Origin: Anseranas semipalmata
Lineage: Eukaryota; Chordata; Aves; Anseriformes; Anseranatidae
Length of the DNA: 64,000 nucleotides
Reading direction: 5' to 3'
Assembly (NCBI GenBank): GCA_013399115.1
Contig: VXAA01001508.1
Span: 714,652-778,651 of the forward strand
A program made the translations under genes and the position numbers. Each line of letters opens with the position of its first letter. Positions within the stretch are counted from its first letter, which is position 1. Below are positions 12,641 through 26,000 of this stretch, in pieces. The notes under the pieces are model-generated. The model was not told where the DNA came from. It did no database searches and worked only from the letters and a program-made list of their open reading frames with translations.

Positions 12641-13479
12641 TCAGAATATGCATAGAGAAGATGGTGAAGCAGAGAACCCCACATCTGCTGCGGTAAGAGC
12701 AATGGTGGGCCAAGCTTTTGCATTAGCAAAACCTCACCTTATGCGTGGGCCACCTCTGAGCACTTCAGTGCAAATCTCAATTTTTTTAGAACAGAAACCC
12801 TAAAGCTCAATATATTGTTTTCAGCCCAGAAACTGAGAGCAAGAGAGATGTGATCAGATGCTGGACGCAGGAATGGAGGCAGCTTTCTGGTTCTGCTGCA
12901 GTCTTTCTTGCAAGGACATACTAACCAAGAGAGCTGCAGTAGAGTCAATTTCTTGGTGGTCTCCCAGGTGGTAGGAAGAGTTTTGAACCAGCTGTTGTTC
13001 TGCCTGTACACAGACACTCGGAAACTGAGAGCAACCTTTCACCTGGGTCATGCCTGGTCACCAGGGAAGGAGTAGCATTTGAAATCACCACATTGTGGAG
13101 CACTGGTGGTCTTTACATTCCTGTTGCTACAGTACGTCCTCTGATTTGCTCCTAAGAAAACACATGAGGACTCTGGCACATAATATTAGCTAAATTGCAT
13201 TTTCAGAACCAACCGATGAACCAGTATGTGTGGTTATTTATTTCCTTAAGATGATTGTTAAGAGGTAGCTCGCCTCAGTTTGGAAGCCCATTTACACCCA
13301 AGGGTGGCTCAAAAGACACTGCAGAGGACAAAAAGCAAGACAATGCAGTCTGAGATCCCAGGGTAGAGTAAATCACATCAGAGTTTTACATTTCTTCTCT
13401 CCAAGTCTTCAAAATATCTGAATTACACCAACTGAGGATTTGGCCTCTTATGTTTAATGGTCATTGCCAACTAAAATTT

Positions 13480-13498
13480 ACACACACACAAAAAAAAA
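13480..13498. repeat. (CA)5 followed by A8
   Basis: A short dinucleotide run joined to a homopolymer. Confidence 0.85.
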
Positions 13499-14559
13499 TT
13501 GCCCAGGCTGAATCTGAGCCAAGATGACCAAAGAGGTCATGAAGCTTTTAGAATTATTAACTCCTATTAGTATAATAATCCTTTTTATGACACCATAAAA
13601 TTACATGGTGCCTTTCAGGACATAGATAAACTACATTCCCTGTGCTGAAGGGCCACCTCTCTCTCAAAATGCATCTGTAAAACCATGCCCTTCGTCCTCA
13701 CCACCCTGGGACCTCATCTGTTGATTAAACCTTCCATGAGAGGAGTCCTCTAGCTCTATGGCCTTGAATCTCCTCTCCACAGCTCCATCACAAAGGCTTC
13801 AAGGAATGTAGACAGATCATATATTCTTTCTGTTTTTAGTAGACTAGAAGTGGAAAAATTTACATTTCCTTTGTTGCACCTTTGGGCTAAACTGCTGTTT
13901 CTCTGTTCTACAGGGATATGTGGGGTGTGGTGGGAGGATAGAAGCGGGCTTGTTCTGGGAAACTAGGACAGAGAAAATTTTTGCACCTTGTTTTCCCACG
14001 AGGTGACTAGATGATCTGAGGGATGTTGCAGGAAATTAGCATCAAGCTTATATTAACATCACAAAAATGGTGAAATTTTTCTACAGTCCCAAGTTCTAGT
14101 GACCACAAGGAGGACTGTAGGGCTGGAGCGGGTTAGAAAATCTCTTGAGGATGACAAGTATTGTTGGGGCAGAGTATATTATTGCTGGACAAACATAAAA
14201 TGTACCTCCTAGGCAAGTGGCTCTTACCCACATACCAAACTCTGGAAGCCATTAGAAATAAGAAAACAAGATATTGTTTTGTTTTTTTTTTTTTTCCCTA
14301 GTACTAAGAGGTAGAGACAGATGGCATAGAAAGTAGAGTTTGTATTAAAAATGACTAATCAATTCATTAAAGGTTGAAAATGAACCTGGAAAAGCATTAA
14401 AGTTTTCAGAGACCCAACCAATCTATTTTTGCTGGTTGTGTAAGCTGTGCGAATAGAAGGCATCTATTGATGTCCAGTCCCGCTGAGTCAGTGTGTATGG
14501 GTCATATGATGTAATATGCTACAATTTGGTGAGAAATCCAGGCTAAAACTGGTTGATTT

Positions 14560-14577
14560 TTGTTGTTGTTGTTGTTG
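14560..14577. repeat. (TTG)6 microsatellite
   Basis: Six perfect TTG units preceded by a T-run. An equal-length complementary array lies 396 bp downstream. Confidence 0.95.
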
Positions 14578-14973
14578 AAAATATTTTATACTGAAATAAT
14601 TACTTAAACATTGACGTCTGGGAAATGAATCTCTGTTGACTTCTGGAAGAAGAATGTCTGTTTATGGAGACTTTTCAAGATTTTTAGATTACAAGCTAAA
14701 AACTGATTGTGGTTTGTGATGCAAGGGAGCAATGAACAAAAAATGAATTTTCCACGGAATAGTTGTTTAAGAATGCTCTAGCTTAAAACTACTAGTTACA
14801 CACTTCCAGTATTTAATTTATTCCCCCGCAAACTCTCTTGCTTCTGAAAATGTTAAAAAATATATGTTTTGATTTCATTGTTTCTTCTCCCCTTCCTACC
14901 TACTCCCCATCATACCAATGTTTTTGAGTAATTTTATTCTGGACAGCAGATATTACTTGTTTCAATTAAAAAA

Positions 14974-14991
14974 CAACAACAACAACAACAA
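14974..14991. repeat. (CAA)6 microsatellite
   Basis: Six perfect CAA units preceded by an A-run. It is the reverse complement of the TTG array at 14560-14577. Confidence 0.95.
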
Positions 14992-16268
14992 TGGTTTAAA
15001 AACATAGAAAATAAAAATCTCAATTTGACCAGGAATGCTGCTAGAGCAATAGCAATGATCCCACTATTGACTGACATACACTTACAGACCTCGACATACT
15101 GAATGCCAAAATCTCAGATTCTGGCTGATACTAAAGTACAACAAAAGGGGGTCTCATTGGCTCGGATTTTCTACCAACAGCAGAAAAGAAAAAAATAAAT
15201 CACTACCTGCTTAATGAAGATGAATAGATCCAGGGAAAATGAAGTTTTCATGTTTCTAGGGGTTTTAAAACAACAGTGAGTAAAATCCTCCTAATAACAT
15301 AATTAAAAAAAATAGCATGTGGATGTCAAATTAATCTGAATGTCATTGCATTGACTTCAGTGGGCTTCAGGAGGGAGGGCTTACTTCAGGGAGAAGTCAT
15401 GCCTAAGGACCAATGCCAGTGGAAAGTGACCCTCAAAAATCTGTTGCTTCTTGTCCAGGAGGAAAGCAACGTCACTCTGTAAGCTCTGCCCCCACTGCAC
15501 ATATTCAGGGCAAGATGTGCAACCACACAGCGAGGGAGCTTTACTGGGACAGTGCGTGCTGTGTGTGTAAGGGACAACCTGGGTACTCCCAGGTAACTGG
15601 GAGGCTGCACAAAGACAAATCCTGACCTCAGCAGCACGTACTGTCTAGCTCGGTGAGTGGAAGAAGCTGGAGAATACAGCTGAGACCATCTCCAGGCATG
15701 GTTTGATCCAGTTTCTGGCAACAGCTAGTTCTTGAAGCACCTCTCCATCTTCCTGAAGGATTGTCCTAGCAAACACAGTGCTCGGTGTTGCCTGACAGAG
15801 CAAGTTGTATAAGGTCAAGCTCACAAGATATATGGCAGTGTGATGAGGGGCTCAGCTTCCACAGTGTTATGGCATAAGGAACCATTCTTCCATTACCGGG
15901 AGATCTATAAGGAATCACAGCCATTAACGAACTCCATTAAATGCAATACATGTGGGAAAAATTGCACTTTGATTTAGTTTAGCAACATGGAGATATTGGC
16001 AAGATAATCACATAAAAGTGACACCTTTTATGGCCAAGCTCTTTGATTTTATGTCAGTGAGTTTCAATTTCTCACATTTTTATGTTCATATATAGGTCCT
16101 TGTTCTAATGTATGCATTAGCTGGCGTAAAGGTTAAATAGATTGTTTTAGCATTTTGGGATACAGATTGTGGATATGCACAAATCTTCAATGAGCTGGAT
16201 GAGTTATTTTGGGTAGGTAAGGACTGTGAGAATGGAGCAGGAATTATTAATTTGACTGTGTCCTATCT

Positions 16269-16328
16269 AAAAAAAATAATAATAAAAAAAAAGAAAAGAA
16301 AACACACACACAAAAAAAAGGAAAAGGA
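16269..16328. repeat. A-rich low-complexity tract with AAT and CA units
   Basis: Sixty bases of mostly A, with (AAT)3 and (AC)4 segments. No retrotransposon body precedes it that I can recognise. Confidence 0.9.
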
Positions 16329-17102
16329 ACGATGAGAAAAAAGCTATTATATATATGCAATGTGATTTGAAAAGCAGACCTGCAGGCTTCCCAAGTACTG
16401 TCAGAAGGAGCAGATGGTGCGGGTCACCCTGCTACATGAAATACTGCAAATCTGAATATTTATTTTTAAATGCAAAAAATATCCATTCCTTGTGAGGCAG
16501 ATTGTGATCTCCCTTACATCAGCAAAACTGTCTGAAGACGGGATTGGCACTGGATTGATACTGAGAGTCACAGAGTAGTGGAGCAGCTGAGACCATAACC
16601 TGACCCCCTGTGGAGAAAGCCAGTCTCAAGGTCTGGCTCCATGGTTAAGCAGCTAAAACTAAAGCCCTGTCTTGTTCCAGTGTTTCCAACAGCAATATCA
16701 TTGTTACCAAAAATCCTAGTTAAGAAGGTACTCGGTATAGCTGCTGAGTCCCCTGTAATAAGTACGGCTAAATGGGGAGTAACTTCATTGGTGCCTATTT
16801 GAGACTTCTAAAAGCATTCCACGTTTCCCTGTAGTGTGAGGCAGCTGACAGGAGTCTGCTGTCATATGCCCTGCTGATACACGCCATTCCTTGTCATCAC
16901 ATTTAGCCTGGGCCAAACAGATACCTGGGTGAAGTCATATTTCAATATTCCTTAAATCACCTTGGTACATTTAATCCCTCAATTCATCTTTTCTTTGCAT
17001 GTCCTTAGTCTCTCTTCCCGCAGCCCTCCTTCCTGTCTCCCTGCTACTTTACTGAGGAGTCTTTGAAAGACTAATATTACAAGTCTGGATTCTAATAGAT
17101 AA

Positions 17103-17137
17103 TTTCTTTTTCTTTTTTCTTTTTTTTTTTTTCTTTT
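17103..17137. repeat. T-rich low-complexity tract
   Basis: T with sparse C over about 35 bases. Confidence 0.9.
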
Positions 17138-18170
17138 AAAGCCCTTAGCTACATCTGAAAATCTTTTACCTCTATCAGTCCCCGAATTTGGATAGATTAC
17201 TCTTCAGTTCATGAAGGGAGTTCAAGTTGTCTCTTTAAATCTTTCTCCTCCCCCCAACTCACATGCTTCTAACACCTCTCCGTCTTTTCATTTCACCTCA
17301 TTTAAATATTCAGCCCAATTTCAAGGCTTAATAATGATGAATAAGATTGAGATTAGGATTTAATAAGAGTGTTAAGGAAAGATTTGTCATTCCGATGGCT
17401 GTAGGTCTTGGCTGAAATTGAATTGGCATCCAGCCTCTGGGCAAGCGCAGAGTGAGGCTGCTCGCTAGTTCCCACAAAGGTTTTCTTCAGAAGAACTGGA
17501 AAGGTCTTCTACACTCGGCCCTGATCATGGAGTAACATGGTGCCCAAGCAGAGAGTGCTGAGACTTGAGAACCCACAGCCTGCTGTGCCAATGAGCAAAT
17601 GCGGTGAAGAATATAGAGGGAATAGGAGGATGACAGAATTTCTCTGAGAAACTGCTTCCAAGCTGAGCTAATTTTCTGTGCCCTTAATAGAAGAGCCTGG
17701 CCACAGAAAGCCATTTATATCTTCTCTTAAGATATATGGTTTGTTGTGTATTCCCCCAGCAAATCTCATGTTTGAGATCCCCCCAAAGCACCCTGCAAAC
17801 TTTGGTGCCTCTTTCTTCTCGAGAAACCCTATGGATTGTGTTAGTTTCAATACTTTGGACATTAAGCAACTGATCTAGTTTAAACACTTGTAAAATGTCT
17901 ACAATGTCTGTTGTGCTTGGGCTCAAGATGCTGTACTAGTCACGGCGGCTCAAACTGTTTTGACAAGGGCTTGCTGAAGTGCCTGTTTGCCTTGTGCACA
18001 CAAGGCCCAAAGCGGCTTAAGGCTTCTAAAGTTTTGGGGACAGATTCCTGGCGGAGGAAAACTGCTGAAGCTCCTTAGAAACCAGGGGACTTGTGCCACT
18101 TTACTCCAGGCAAGGGTGTGGACCTTCGGGGTGCCCTAACTGCTTAAATTGCTCTGCAGTTTTAGGGAGT

Positions 18171-18230
18171 TTACAGTAAGCCTCTTAAACTGCTCTAAGG
18201 GCTTACAGTATCTTAAGCCTCTTAAATTAT
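18171..18230. repeat. Diverged tandem duplication of an about 30-bp unit
   Basis: TTACAGTAAGCCTCTTAAA at 18171-18189 reappears as TTACAGTATCTTAAGCCTCTTAAA from 18203, with related TGCTCTAAGG and TGCTCTGCAG words nearby. Confidence 0.7.
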
Positions 18231-20730
18231 ATTAAAAAATCTTACACTATTTTGGCAGAATCTACAGTTTGGAAGGATTCAAGGTTAGAAAAAAAATCAA
18301 CCTTGGCTTGTTTGATAGATATTATTGGGAATTAAATGTTCGATAAAATATTGTTTAAATAATTTTAAACTTATAAATTATAAACTTACATGCTTATTTT
18401 GCCAGTACATGTTAACGGAATTGCTCATGAACATACATTATTACACATACATACACAAACTGGAGGAAAATTACATAATTTGTAAATTCACAATTTCCTG
18501 TTTTAGGTGTTATTAATTTTGCAACCACTCATACAATTTTCTTCAAGCTTGACTTAATTTTTATGTCACAACTACCTCTCCAAAATAAGACAGCTTGACA
18601 AGTCCATCCTGATCTACTTCCGAGAAATCAGAATGTAAATATTATGGTCAGAACATATGAGGAAAGTACATTTGCTTCCAAACTCAGGTTATTCAAAGAG
18701 GGATCTGCTGGAGTTCCTGAAAATTAAATAACAACAACAACAAAAAAGCCCTTTAGGCTGAGACCAAAATGAATAGTTTTCTTCATGCACAATTGAAAGG
18801 AGAGATTAAAAGAAAAGAAATTGGAAACTTAATGTGACTACAGAGATGGTAATATGCCTATCCTCTCAAACTCATTAGCTACTAAATTTTAGTGATTCTT
18901 TGAGCATGATGATTTTTGTGACACATGACAAATATATTGATCTTTTCTATATTCCATTGTTATTCAAGTGCTTTTGGAATATACCAGTAAAAGTGCTGCA
19001 TAGCTGCCCTTACACGCACACACACACATAGTGGATTTTTCTGCTTTCCTTCAAACTTCACAATAAACTGCATCTCTCATCTTCCCCATCTGCCTATCAT
19101 AAAAGTGTTTGAAGAAGAGGCAGCAAGTCTTTCCCATAGAAATCTTGTGCCTCCTACAAGAAGGAGCTCTGGCTTTAACGCCAGTCGTGTGATGTCTGGA
19201 GTCTGTCCACATGAACAAATGGGCACCATATGTGGTTGACAGCCAGTTCTTTCAATTCCAGCAAAGCCAATTGATTTGAGTACACCAATTTTATATTGGT
19301 CTGTTGGGAGCCATCAGATGGTCCTTGATTTTGACAACTCAATCAGCAAGAAGGTTATGTTCCTACAGGGCAAAGGATAAAGTAACTACTAACTTAAATC
19401 TTTAAGTGGAACTTGCACCAGACCAGAGCTGAATCTTTTCTGAAGCTTGATAAACCTATTATTTTTTAAAAATGAACACGCTCTGATTGTTTTGCAGCCC
19501 AGTGCTCAGTCATAGGAATTGTCAACACAGTCAAAAACAGAAAGGGTCCTGGAAATTCTGTGTTCAAAAAGAACCTAGAAACTTGTTTGCCAAAAGAGAA
19601 TGAGAGTCTGTCTCACAACTCTTCTCTGAACTCAGAGGAGAGGTGGAGACAAAGTTCCTGATACTGCTTGCAACTTGAATCTTCCAGCTTATTTTCATGG
19701 ATCAGAACCATTGTATTGTTTTCAGGTGAAGTATCTATCATTTTTGGTTGAAGTATCTGAAAGCCCAAGTGCTGCTGGGCTGTAAGCTAAACCTCCAAAA
19801 CTATGATTTGCCTTTGAGAAGTTCCTTTTTATGCCACACAGAAGAAGAAACGCCTGCATACAGATGTAGTTCTTATGTCCAAGTATTTTCTTATTATTTT
19901 ATGTTGTCTTCTCTTTTCAGACCTGTGCCACTTGTCGCGTTCTTGCACTTCTGCTCTTCTTGCACACCCATTCGGTGGATTTGGAGTCTTACGACATCTT
20001 TGGTGTGGCTGAAAGCCAGGGGACCATTACAAGCTCTGGGCATCGCTTACAGAGGTCTTATGATGCATTCTGGGTTGATTTTTTGGATTGTTTCCACTTA
20101 CATCCCTGCAGTCAGGTCTTCCCTATGCATCTTGCAAGATTCAACACCCCCTCTAAGCACTTATTTTTTGGTTGTTTCGTTGCTCATCTATGAGACCTTG
20201 GCACAACTGAACTCCAGTCTTTTTTTTTTTTTCCCAAGGAAATGACTGGAAATAGCAGTAATTATAGGGGGAGAAGGGGAATTGTTATGTGTTTATCATT
20301 ATTATTTTGTGGATATTTTTGTAACATCTTTTAGAGATTAAGTTCAATTAGGAAACAGATGGCACCAAAATATCGTCAAACATTTCTGATGGGCAGCAAA
20401 TTACTGACTTAATTATGTAAATAATTAAAATTTATATTTACACCTGATCATCCAAATGAGGGTGAAAATACCAATTTCAGGGTTTGTTATGATTTCTGGC
20501 AGGGTGTCAACCTGTGAGCAAGCCACTTCCTTTTTTTCAGCTTCAGATGTCTCTTTTAGATCCTAGAACAGTCCAAAAAAAATGGAAACTGGAAAAAGAA
20601 AGAATGAGTGAAGACTCCCAACTAAGTTTCTGCCATGTAGGCATTCTGCTGTCTTTAAAAGGAATCCCTGTGTTGGATGAGGAGATGTTGTTGTTATTAC
20701 CATGCTCACTGCAACCACATCCAGAAGTAC

Positions 20731-21149
20731 CAGCTCAGATCAAGCTGGCCTTGTGCAAGAGGCTGTACAAAGATATTGTAAGAGATGGTTCTTGCACTAA
20801 AGAGCTTATAGGGCAAATAGACAGGGCTGACAAGTAGTGAAAAAAAGAGAAAGACTGAGAGGGAGTCAGGCAGCTTTATTAACTTCCGTATTACAGATGC
20901 AGAACTGAGGCACAGAAAGATAAAATGTGTGATTCTCATTTGCACTAAATTTGCTTTCCACTACCCTGGCAGCATAAACGGGCCATGAAGTGGGTATATA
21001 TTATATTTACACTCACTTTTCACTTCTCATGTGATGTTAAAATGCTTCAGCATTAGTGAATATCAGACCCAATATGATTTCTCTAAGATCACAGAGGAAA
21101 TCGATGCCTTTGAACCCACATTTCCTTAGTGCCACTTCAGTGCCTTATT
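20731..21149 (-). mobile_element. Fossil ancient CR1/L3-like repeat, antisense, probably interrupted
   Basis: The words GGCTGTACAAAGA, AAAGAGCTTATAGGGCAAATAG and GAACTGAGGCACAGAAAGAT (20761-20921) occur in the order and spacing I associate with the antisense 3' region of an old amniote CR1-type repeat. The expected continuation (AAGATCACAGAG, GAACCCACATTT, AGTGCC) appears only at 21084-21147, so about 160 bases look inserted or fully diverged. The family assignment is from memory and needs a consensus search. Confidence 0.6.
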
Positions 21150-22291
21150 TACCTGACATCCTTTCACCCTTTCCTGGGCTGTAGTTTTGTAGGCACAGCT
21201 ATACGTAATGCTATTGTTCCTCTTGAGGTTATTAAACCTGTTTTAAAGAACAGCTTTTCTGGGAACCCACAAGGAAGCAGGAAAATGAGTCAACTCTTCC
21301 TTGTCTTTTTGCCTAGCTTATTTCTCTAGACCATGATGGAGATGGAATAGGGAAAGCGGTGAGGCACTTGTGGAGATCAGCATGCCAACTTCTAACTTGG
21401 CAGTTTTCTAGTTTGCACTCCTCAGGGCCTAGGCTTGTTTTGTACTTTGAGATGGAGCTGCTAAAAGCGATCAGGAACCACTGTTTGCATTGTCTTCATT
21501 ATTCTATCTCTGGCAAAGATATGTTACTGTAGGGCTGGGTTTGCATTCAAAAAACTAACCCTCCTGGTTGTTTAGGATATGGGTTTGCTTCATTCAACCT
21601 GCTCCAGAGGTTGGGATGGGGAAAACAGATATAGTCCTATGGTTCTGATTCTGTGCTATCTTTGAAGGTCAAAATGGAGCTGTTGTGGTCCTTCATATCT
21701 TTTATGTTGTAGGTTCCGCAATATTAATATTTTTATCTTAGCCCTTTTTTATCAGCTCTGTTCTCCCACCCCTAATTTGGAGCCAGTGGGGTTGGAGAGG
21801 GGAGAGGTGATAGGGAGGTCAGACAAATGTTTCTATTGTTATCCTTGTAATAAAAAGAGCTTTACTTTCCCTTCTGATAGCAGTCAAAGAAGCTTTGCTT
21901 TTGATAAAATTAACCTTGGAGCCAGAAACAACAGAAGCTGCTCTGATTTCATCAGTCCTCCTATCTGAGGAGACATGATCACTTAGTAGCAATGAAAGGG
22001 GACATGTCGCCTGCACAGGCAACTAATATAATAGGGCAAATTCCTCCCCTCAGTTCAGTGCAATGGATCCACCTCTAACAGTCTCTGCTCAGAGTTTCAG
22101 AGCATTGTCCCACCACAGGGATGGAGAGAGAAGGAAAAAGCATGACATCCATGTTGGATCCTCAGAGGTAATACATGCTGTGCATAGATCTGCTAACTCC
22201 CACTTGCATCTTCGCATGGACATGCTTAGACCTCATCTTGGCCCCCTGCACACAACCTGCTTGCTTTGCATGATATCTTTAACAAGACATT

Positions 22292-22352
22292 TGCTTGAAG
22301 TCAATGCACAGCTTAAAGCTACCCATGTGCTGAAGTTGGATCAGGGTCCAAA
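22292..22352 (+). mobile_element. Short fossil CR1-like repeat remnant
   Basis: TTGAAGTCAATGC, then CTTAAAGCTACCCATGTGCTG and TTGGATCAGGG, follow the order of a remembered reptile/bird ancient CR1-type region. It lies inside the window's longest gap-free frame (22063-22680), which argues that the frame is not coding. Confidence 0.5.
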
Positions 22353-22844
22353 GGGATATTTGCCCAGGAGGACATCGGTTGGAGAGAAAGAACAACAGCC
22401 TTGTCTTTCTGACCATCCTCAGCACTGCTTGGAAGTCAGGGATGAGTCTGCCTCTTCAAACTTGAAGCCATGGTGTTATCACAAGCTGATTTTATGGTTT
22501 AAGTGCTCCCCCAACCAGCCATTTATCAAATGTTTCCAAGCTCTAAATTCCTTATTTAATGTGTTAGTAACCACTTCGAAAAAGTACCTGTGCCCCATAA
22601 TACTGAAGTACTTCACCATAAAAGATAATGATTATGATTATGATCTGCATAAGCAAAGGCCATTTCTTGGTCTATGCTGATAATATAAAGGGATTTGCCA
22701 CACTTCTCCCTCCACTCAGAAATGTTCTCCTGTGCACCCAGAGCTGTTAACACCACTCTAAGCTGTCACCACACGCAACTGAAACGACTCATAGTCACAG
22801 ATGTTATTCAAAGACAGAAATAAAACCTATTAATTCTTTTGCAG

Positions 22845-23061
22845 GCTGCTTCCCCGTGTGGCCCGAAGACCATGCCAGCGCGGTGCATTGGAGCTGGGAC
22901 AGGAAGCAGGATGCTCATCAGGGATGGTCTGGTCTCAAGAGGTGGTGGCTCTTACAGAAAGCTGTTAGGAATAGCAGTGCTCCATGGTGTGCTCCCCTTT
23001 CCCTCCGCCTCCTCCTCCTGGGACTGCCTCAGAGACTGCTTGCAGACTGTACGTACATAAG
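22845..23061 (+). other. Candidate exon (weak evidence)
   Basis: TAATTCTTTTGCAG ends at 22844 as an acceptor shape and AAG|GTATGG (GT at 23062-23063) is a moderate donor shape. The 217 bases between are GC-richer than their flanks. One frame stays open through the interval and across the donor (22856-23095). The translation is not recognised. A lncRNA exon or chance are both possible. Confidence 0.2.
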
Positions 23062-26000
23062 GTATGGAAATGTCATCCAGACTGCCAGCTTCTGAGTTCC
23101 GAGCTAGTAGGTGTGCTGCGATATGTTGGATCTCGTGTGCTGTAGGGTGTAATACCTGGTCAGGCTGAGGGTTGCGCTCAGAGCTTTCCTGTCTCTGTGG
23201 AAGTGAGTTTAGATTGAGAAGGACAGTGCACATTGAGCCACCAGGGTAGCAGGAGAGCCTTGCAGTGTTTTTTCAACCTGTGCTTCCAAATGTCCATGTA
23301 CCATGGGTTCTCATCTAAGAAAGTTTTAGTGGAAGAAGCAGAGTCCAAGCAGAGTCATCAGTAGACAGAACATCCCTGTACCTGTCCAGCCTTGTCAGAA
23401 AATCCCCATCATCCCTCTGCTTTGGACAGATCCCTCCATGCAAACCTAGCTAGCAGAAAAGCTTTGTCTGCTCCAAAGTTGTGGGTCTCCTTTATCACCC
23501 ACGACCGCATACTACCTTTGAAAGGATGGTCAGAATGGTAGTCATCAGTGCAGATATTGCGTCTTCTTCCCTCCTGCCTTCTGCTGGAACAGAGGGATAG
23601 AGGGACATTTGTATTCCATGGGGAAGGGAGCTCTTCAAAGCACTGCTGGAGAAGGCTTCCAAAGGGCTTCCAGGGGAAATCTCTGCCAATCCACTGCACT
23701 GCTGATTAGCACAGTCGTTTAAGCAGCTAAGGGTAATATTTCCTCAGCAGACAGCTGTAAATGCTCATTGTCAATATGTACAAATAAATATTTCAGGTGA
23801 AACAGACAAAGACATAATGGCTCGTGTCTGCTCTCAAATTCACTGTGTGCTTTTTCCAGCCTTTTTCTTTCTTTGTTTTATACATTAGTATGGTTCTGAT
23901 AAAGCTCTGGAAAAAGGGACATCAGGATGTAACTGGGGAATGCAACTCCTAATTTTTTCCCAGGTCTTCTGCCCTGGCCAGGTTCTGCTGCATGGCAGCA
24001 TTGCACAGTGATGAGAGCTTATTCAGAAGAAATAGTTTTTACTTCTGCCCTGACAATATGACCTTAAGCAAGTGACATTTGCTCTCTGGCTCTTTCTTTC
24101 TTCCCTCTTATTGCTTCTCTTTTGTGGATTTATTTATTTATTTATTAAAAAGTGCCGTCCATTTTGGATGCATCTGAAAAGAAATCCATGCCCAGTGAAG
24201 ATGCTGGAAGCTATTTTAATGGGAATGAGAGTTTTTGAGCCCCACACGGCCAATTGCTTACCTACACTGTTGTGTTGTGGATTGAACAATTAGTCCTACT
24301 AACTCAGCAGGGGGAGTTGGAGATTCTCAAATTCACTTCCATTTTTCTTATTCATTTTCAAAGGGGAAAGAAAAAGCCTTTTTCTGTATGGGTGAAAAAA
24401 TGTTAATATCTTATTTGGTGTTTTACTACACAATTGAGGATTGAAATATGCAGCCACTTCACTGGTTTTAGAATCAAAGCATTCCCTCGATTATGTAGTT
24501 ATGTGAGAGAGAATTGAAATTTCCACACGCCCATTCACATCCTAATTGATTCTTCTAACCATAATGCATTTTTTCCCCCTGTATCTTTTGGACAAAGCAT
24601 TTACAGTGATATTGTTTTGCTGTAAGCCCACACTGTTAAGTCGTTTAAAGTGAGAAGTTGGTTGGAGAAAATCAACAACAATAACGTCATGCTGGTTATG
24701 TGGTGGCTTCCTGGGAGAGCATCAGTCTGGCTGCAGCTGCCTGGGCTCCTAGGCTAGTCAGTGTTTCAAAAGACATATGAAGTCCTCAGAAACAACCCGG
24801 CCAAATCTTTTTAGAGCAGAAAAGATGTCATCTCCTAGAAAACTATGATATATGGCAGCCCTCTTTGTAGGGTTACAGCACAGTATTTTTAGGTCTATCA
24901 TTTACACTTGAGATAACTCATGCCTCCCTAAAAATATCATGCTTGAAAACAGTTTTTCAGATAATCCACATCTCAGGTAACTCACATTTTATGTAAGATG
25001 TGCAAAATCAGAGGCAGAGCCAGGGATGGGCAAAAGCATGGAAGCTTTTGGGAAAGAAGGAGCAAACCACGGTATACCAGGGTTCAGGAATCCATCAGAC
25101 AGAAGGAGCTCTGGAATCAGAGTACATCTGTGGTACTCTCACTCACGCAAAGCAGACCGCAGCAAAATTACACATTTTTGGTTGGGCAGTTGGATTAATA
25201 GCTAACCTACCGTTATGCGGTGAGAATATATTTAAATGCAATGAGGTACTCTGGAAAAGATTTTTGGTTATAGTTCTGGCTATAGAAATGTTGTGTTATT
25301 CATTAATTCAGAAACCAACATCTATTCTATTTATATACACACACCTGTATCTGTATCTTTCTGTATATGAACAGCCTTGCAATGAGTTTGATAAGAAAAT
25401 ATCTGAGTCGGTTGAAGATTTATTAGAGATGTTATGGAATTGTCCTGCTTTCTCTAAACTACTTGTGAGACTGTTAAGATTTTCACCTATATTTAAACAG
25501 CTTGACTGAAATAAATATGGCCTGATTTTCACCCTGGATGTTTTCTGTGCACAGCATTGGTCTTTGATGCATACACAAGATAGTAATTAATTTGCAGTTT
25601 CATTCACTAAGAGAGACATGAAATGAGAACGTCTCTAGATAGATAGCAATTACTGTTCTACAGCACACCACAAGATTTTTAAATGGAATGCCATCTCTTT
25701 ATACAAATTGTTTTCCTAAAGATCAGAGTTGGCCCTTCTACCCCGCTATCTCTTTCTCTGGAGTTTGCCTGGAAAATCTCCTGTGTGATGGGAAGGAGGG
25801 CCTTGCAGAACGACAATCTGTGTCTTGCTGCACTCAAAGCATTTGTAAACAACTCACAGTGTTTGCTCAGAGGTTTTTTTTTTCTGCTGTATTTCTGATG
25901 AATGCAATGAAATGTGAGGGAAATGAAGGTCTCCTAAGTACATTTTAATTTAGATGAAAAATTATACATTATTATAACATACTGGTGGTTGTTCTGACAT

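Larger units (their letters stand above)
12641..20730. other. Non-coding AT-rich DNA with scattered simple repeats
   Basis: No supported gene. Simple repeats are listed separately; further ones are a T-run at 14279-14296, (AAC)n at 18730-18743, (CA)n at 19012-19029 and a T-run at 20219-20232. Short words such as ACACCAACTGAGGATTTGGCC (split near 13426-13446) and TTGACTTCAGTGGGCTTC (15350-15368) resemble the fossil CR1-like repeats seen elsewhere in the window, but are too short to call. A strong acceptor shape ends at 19920 inside a 165-codon frame (19748-20245) that I do not recognise. Confidence 0.7.
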
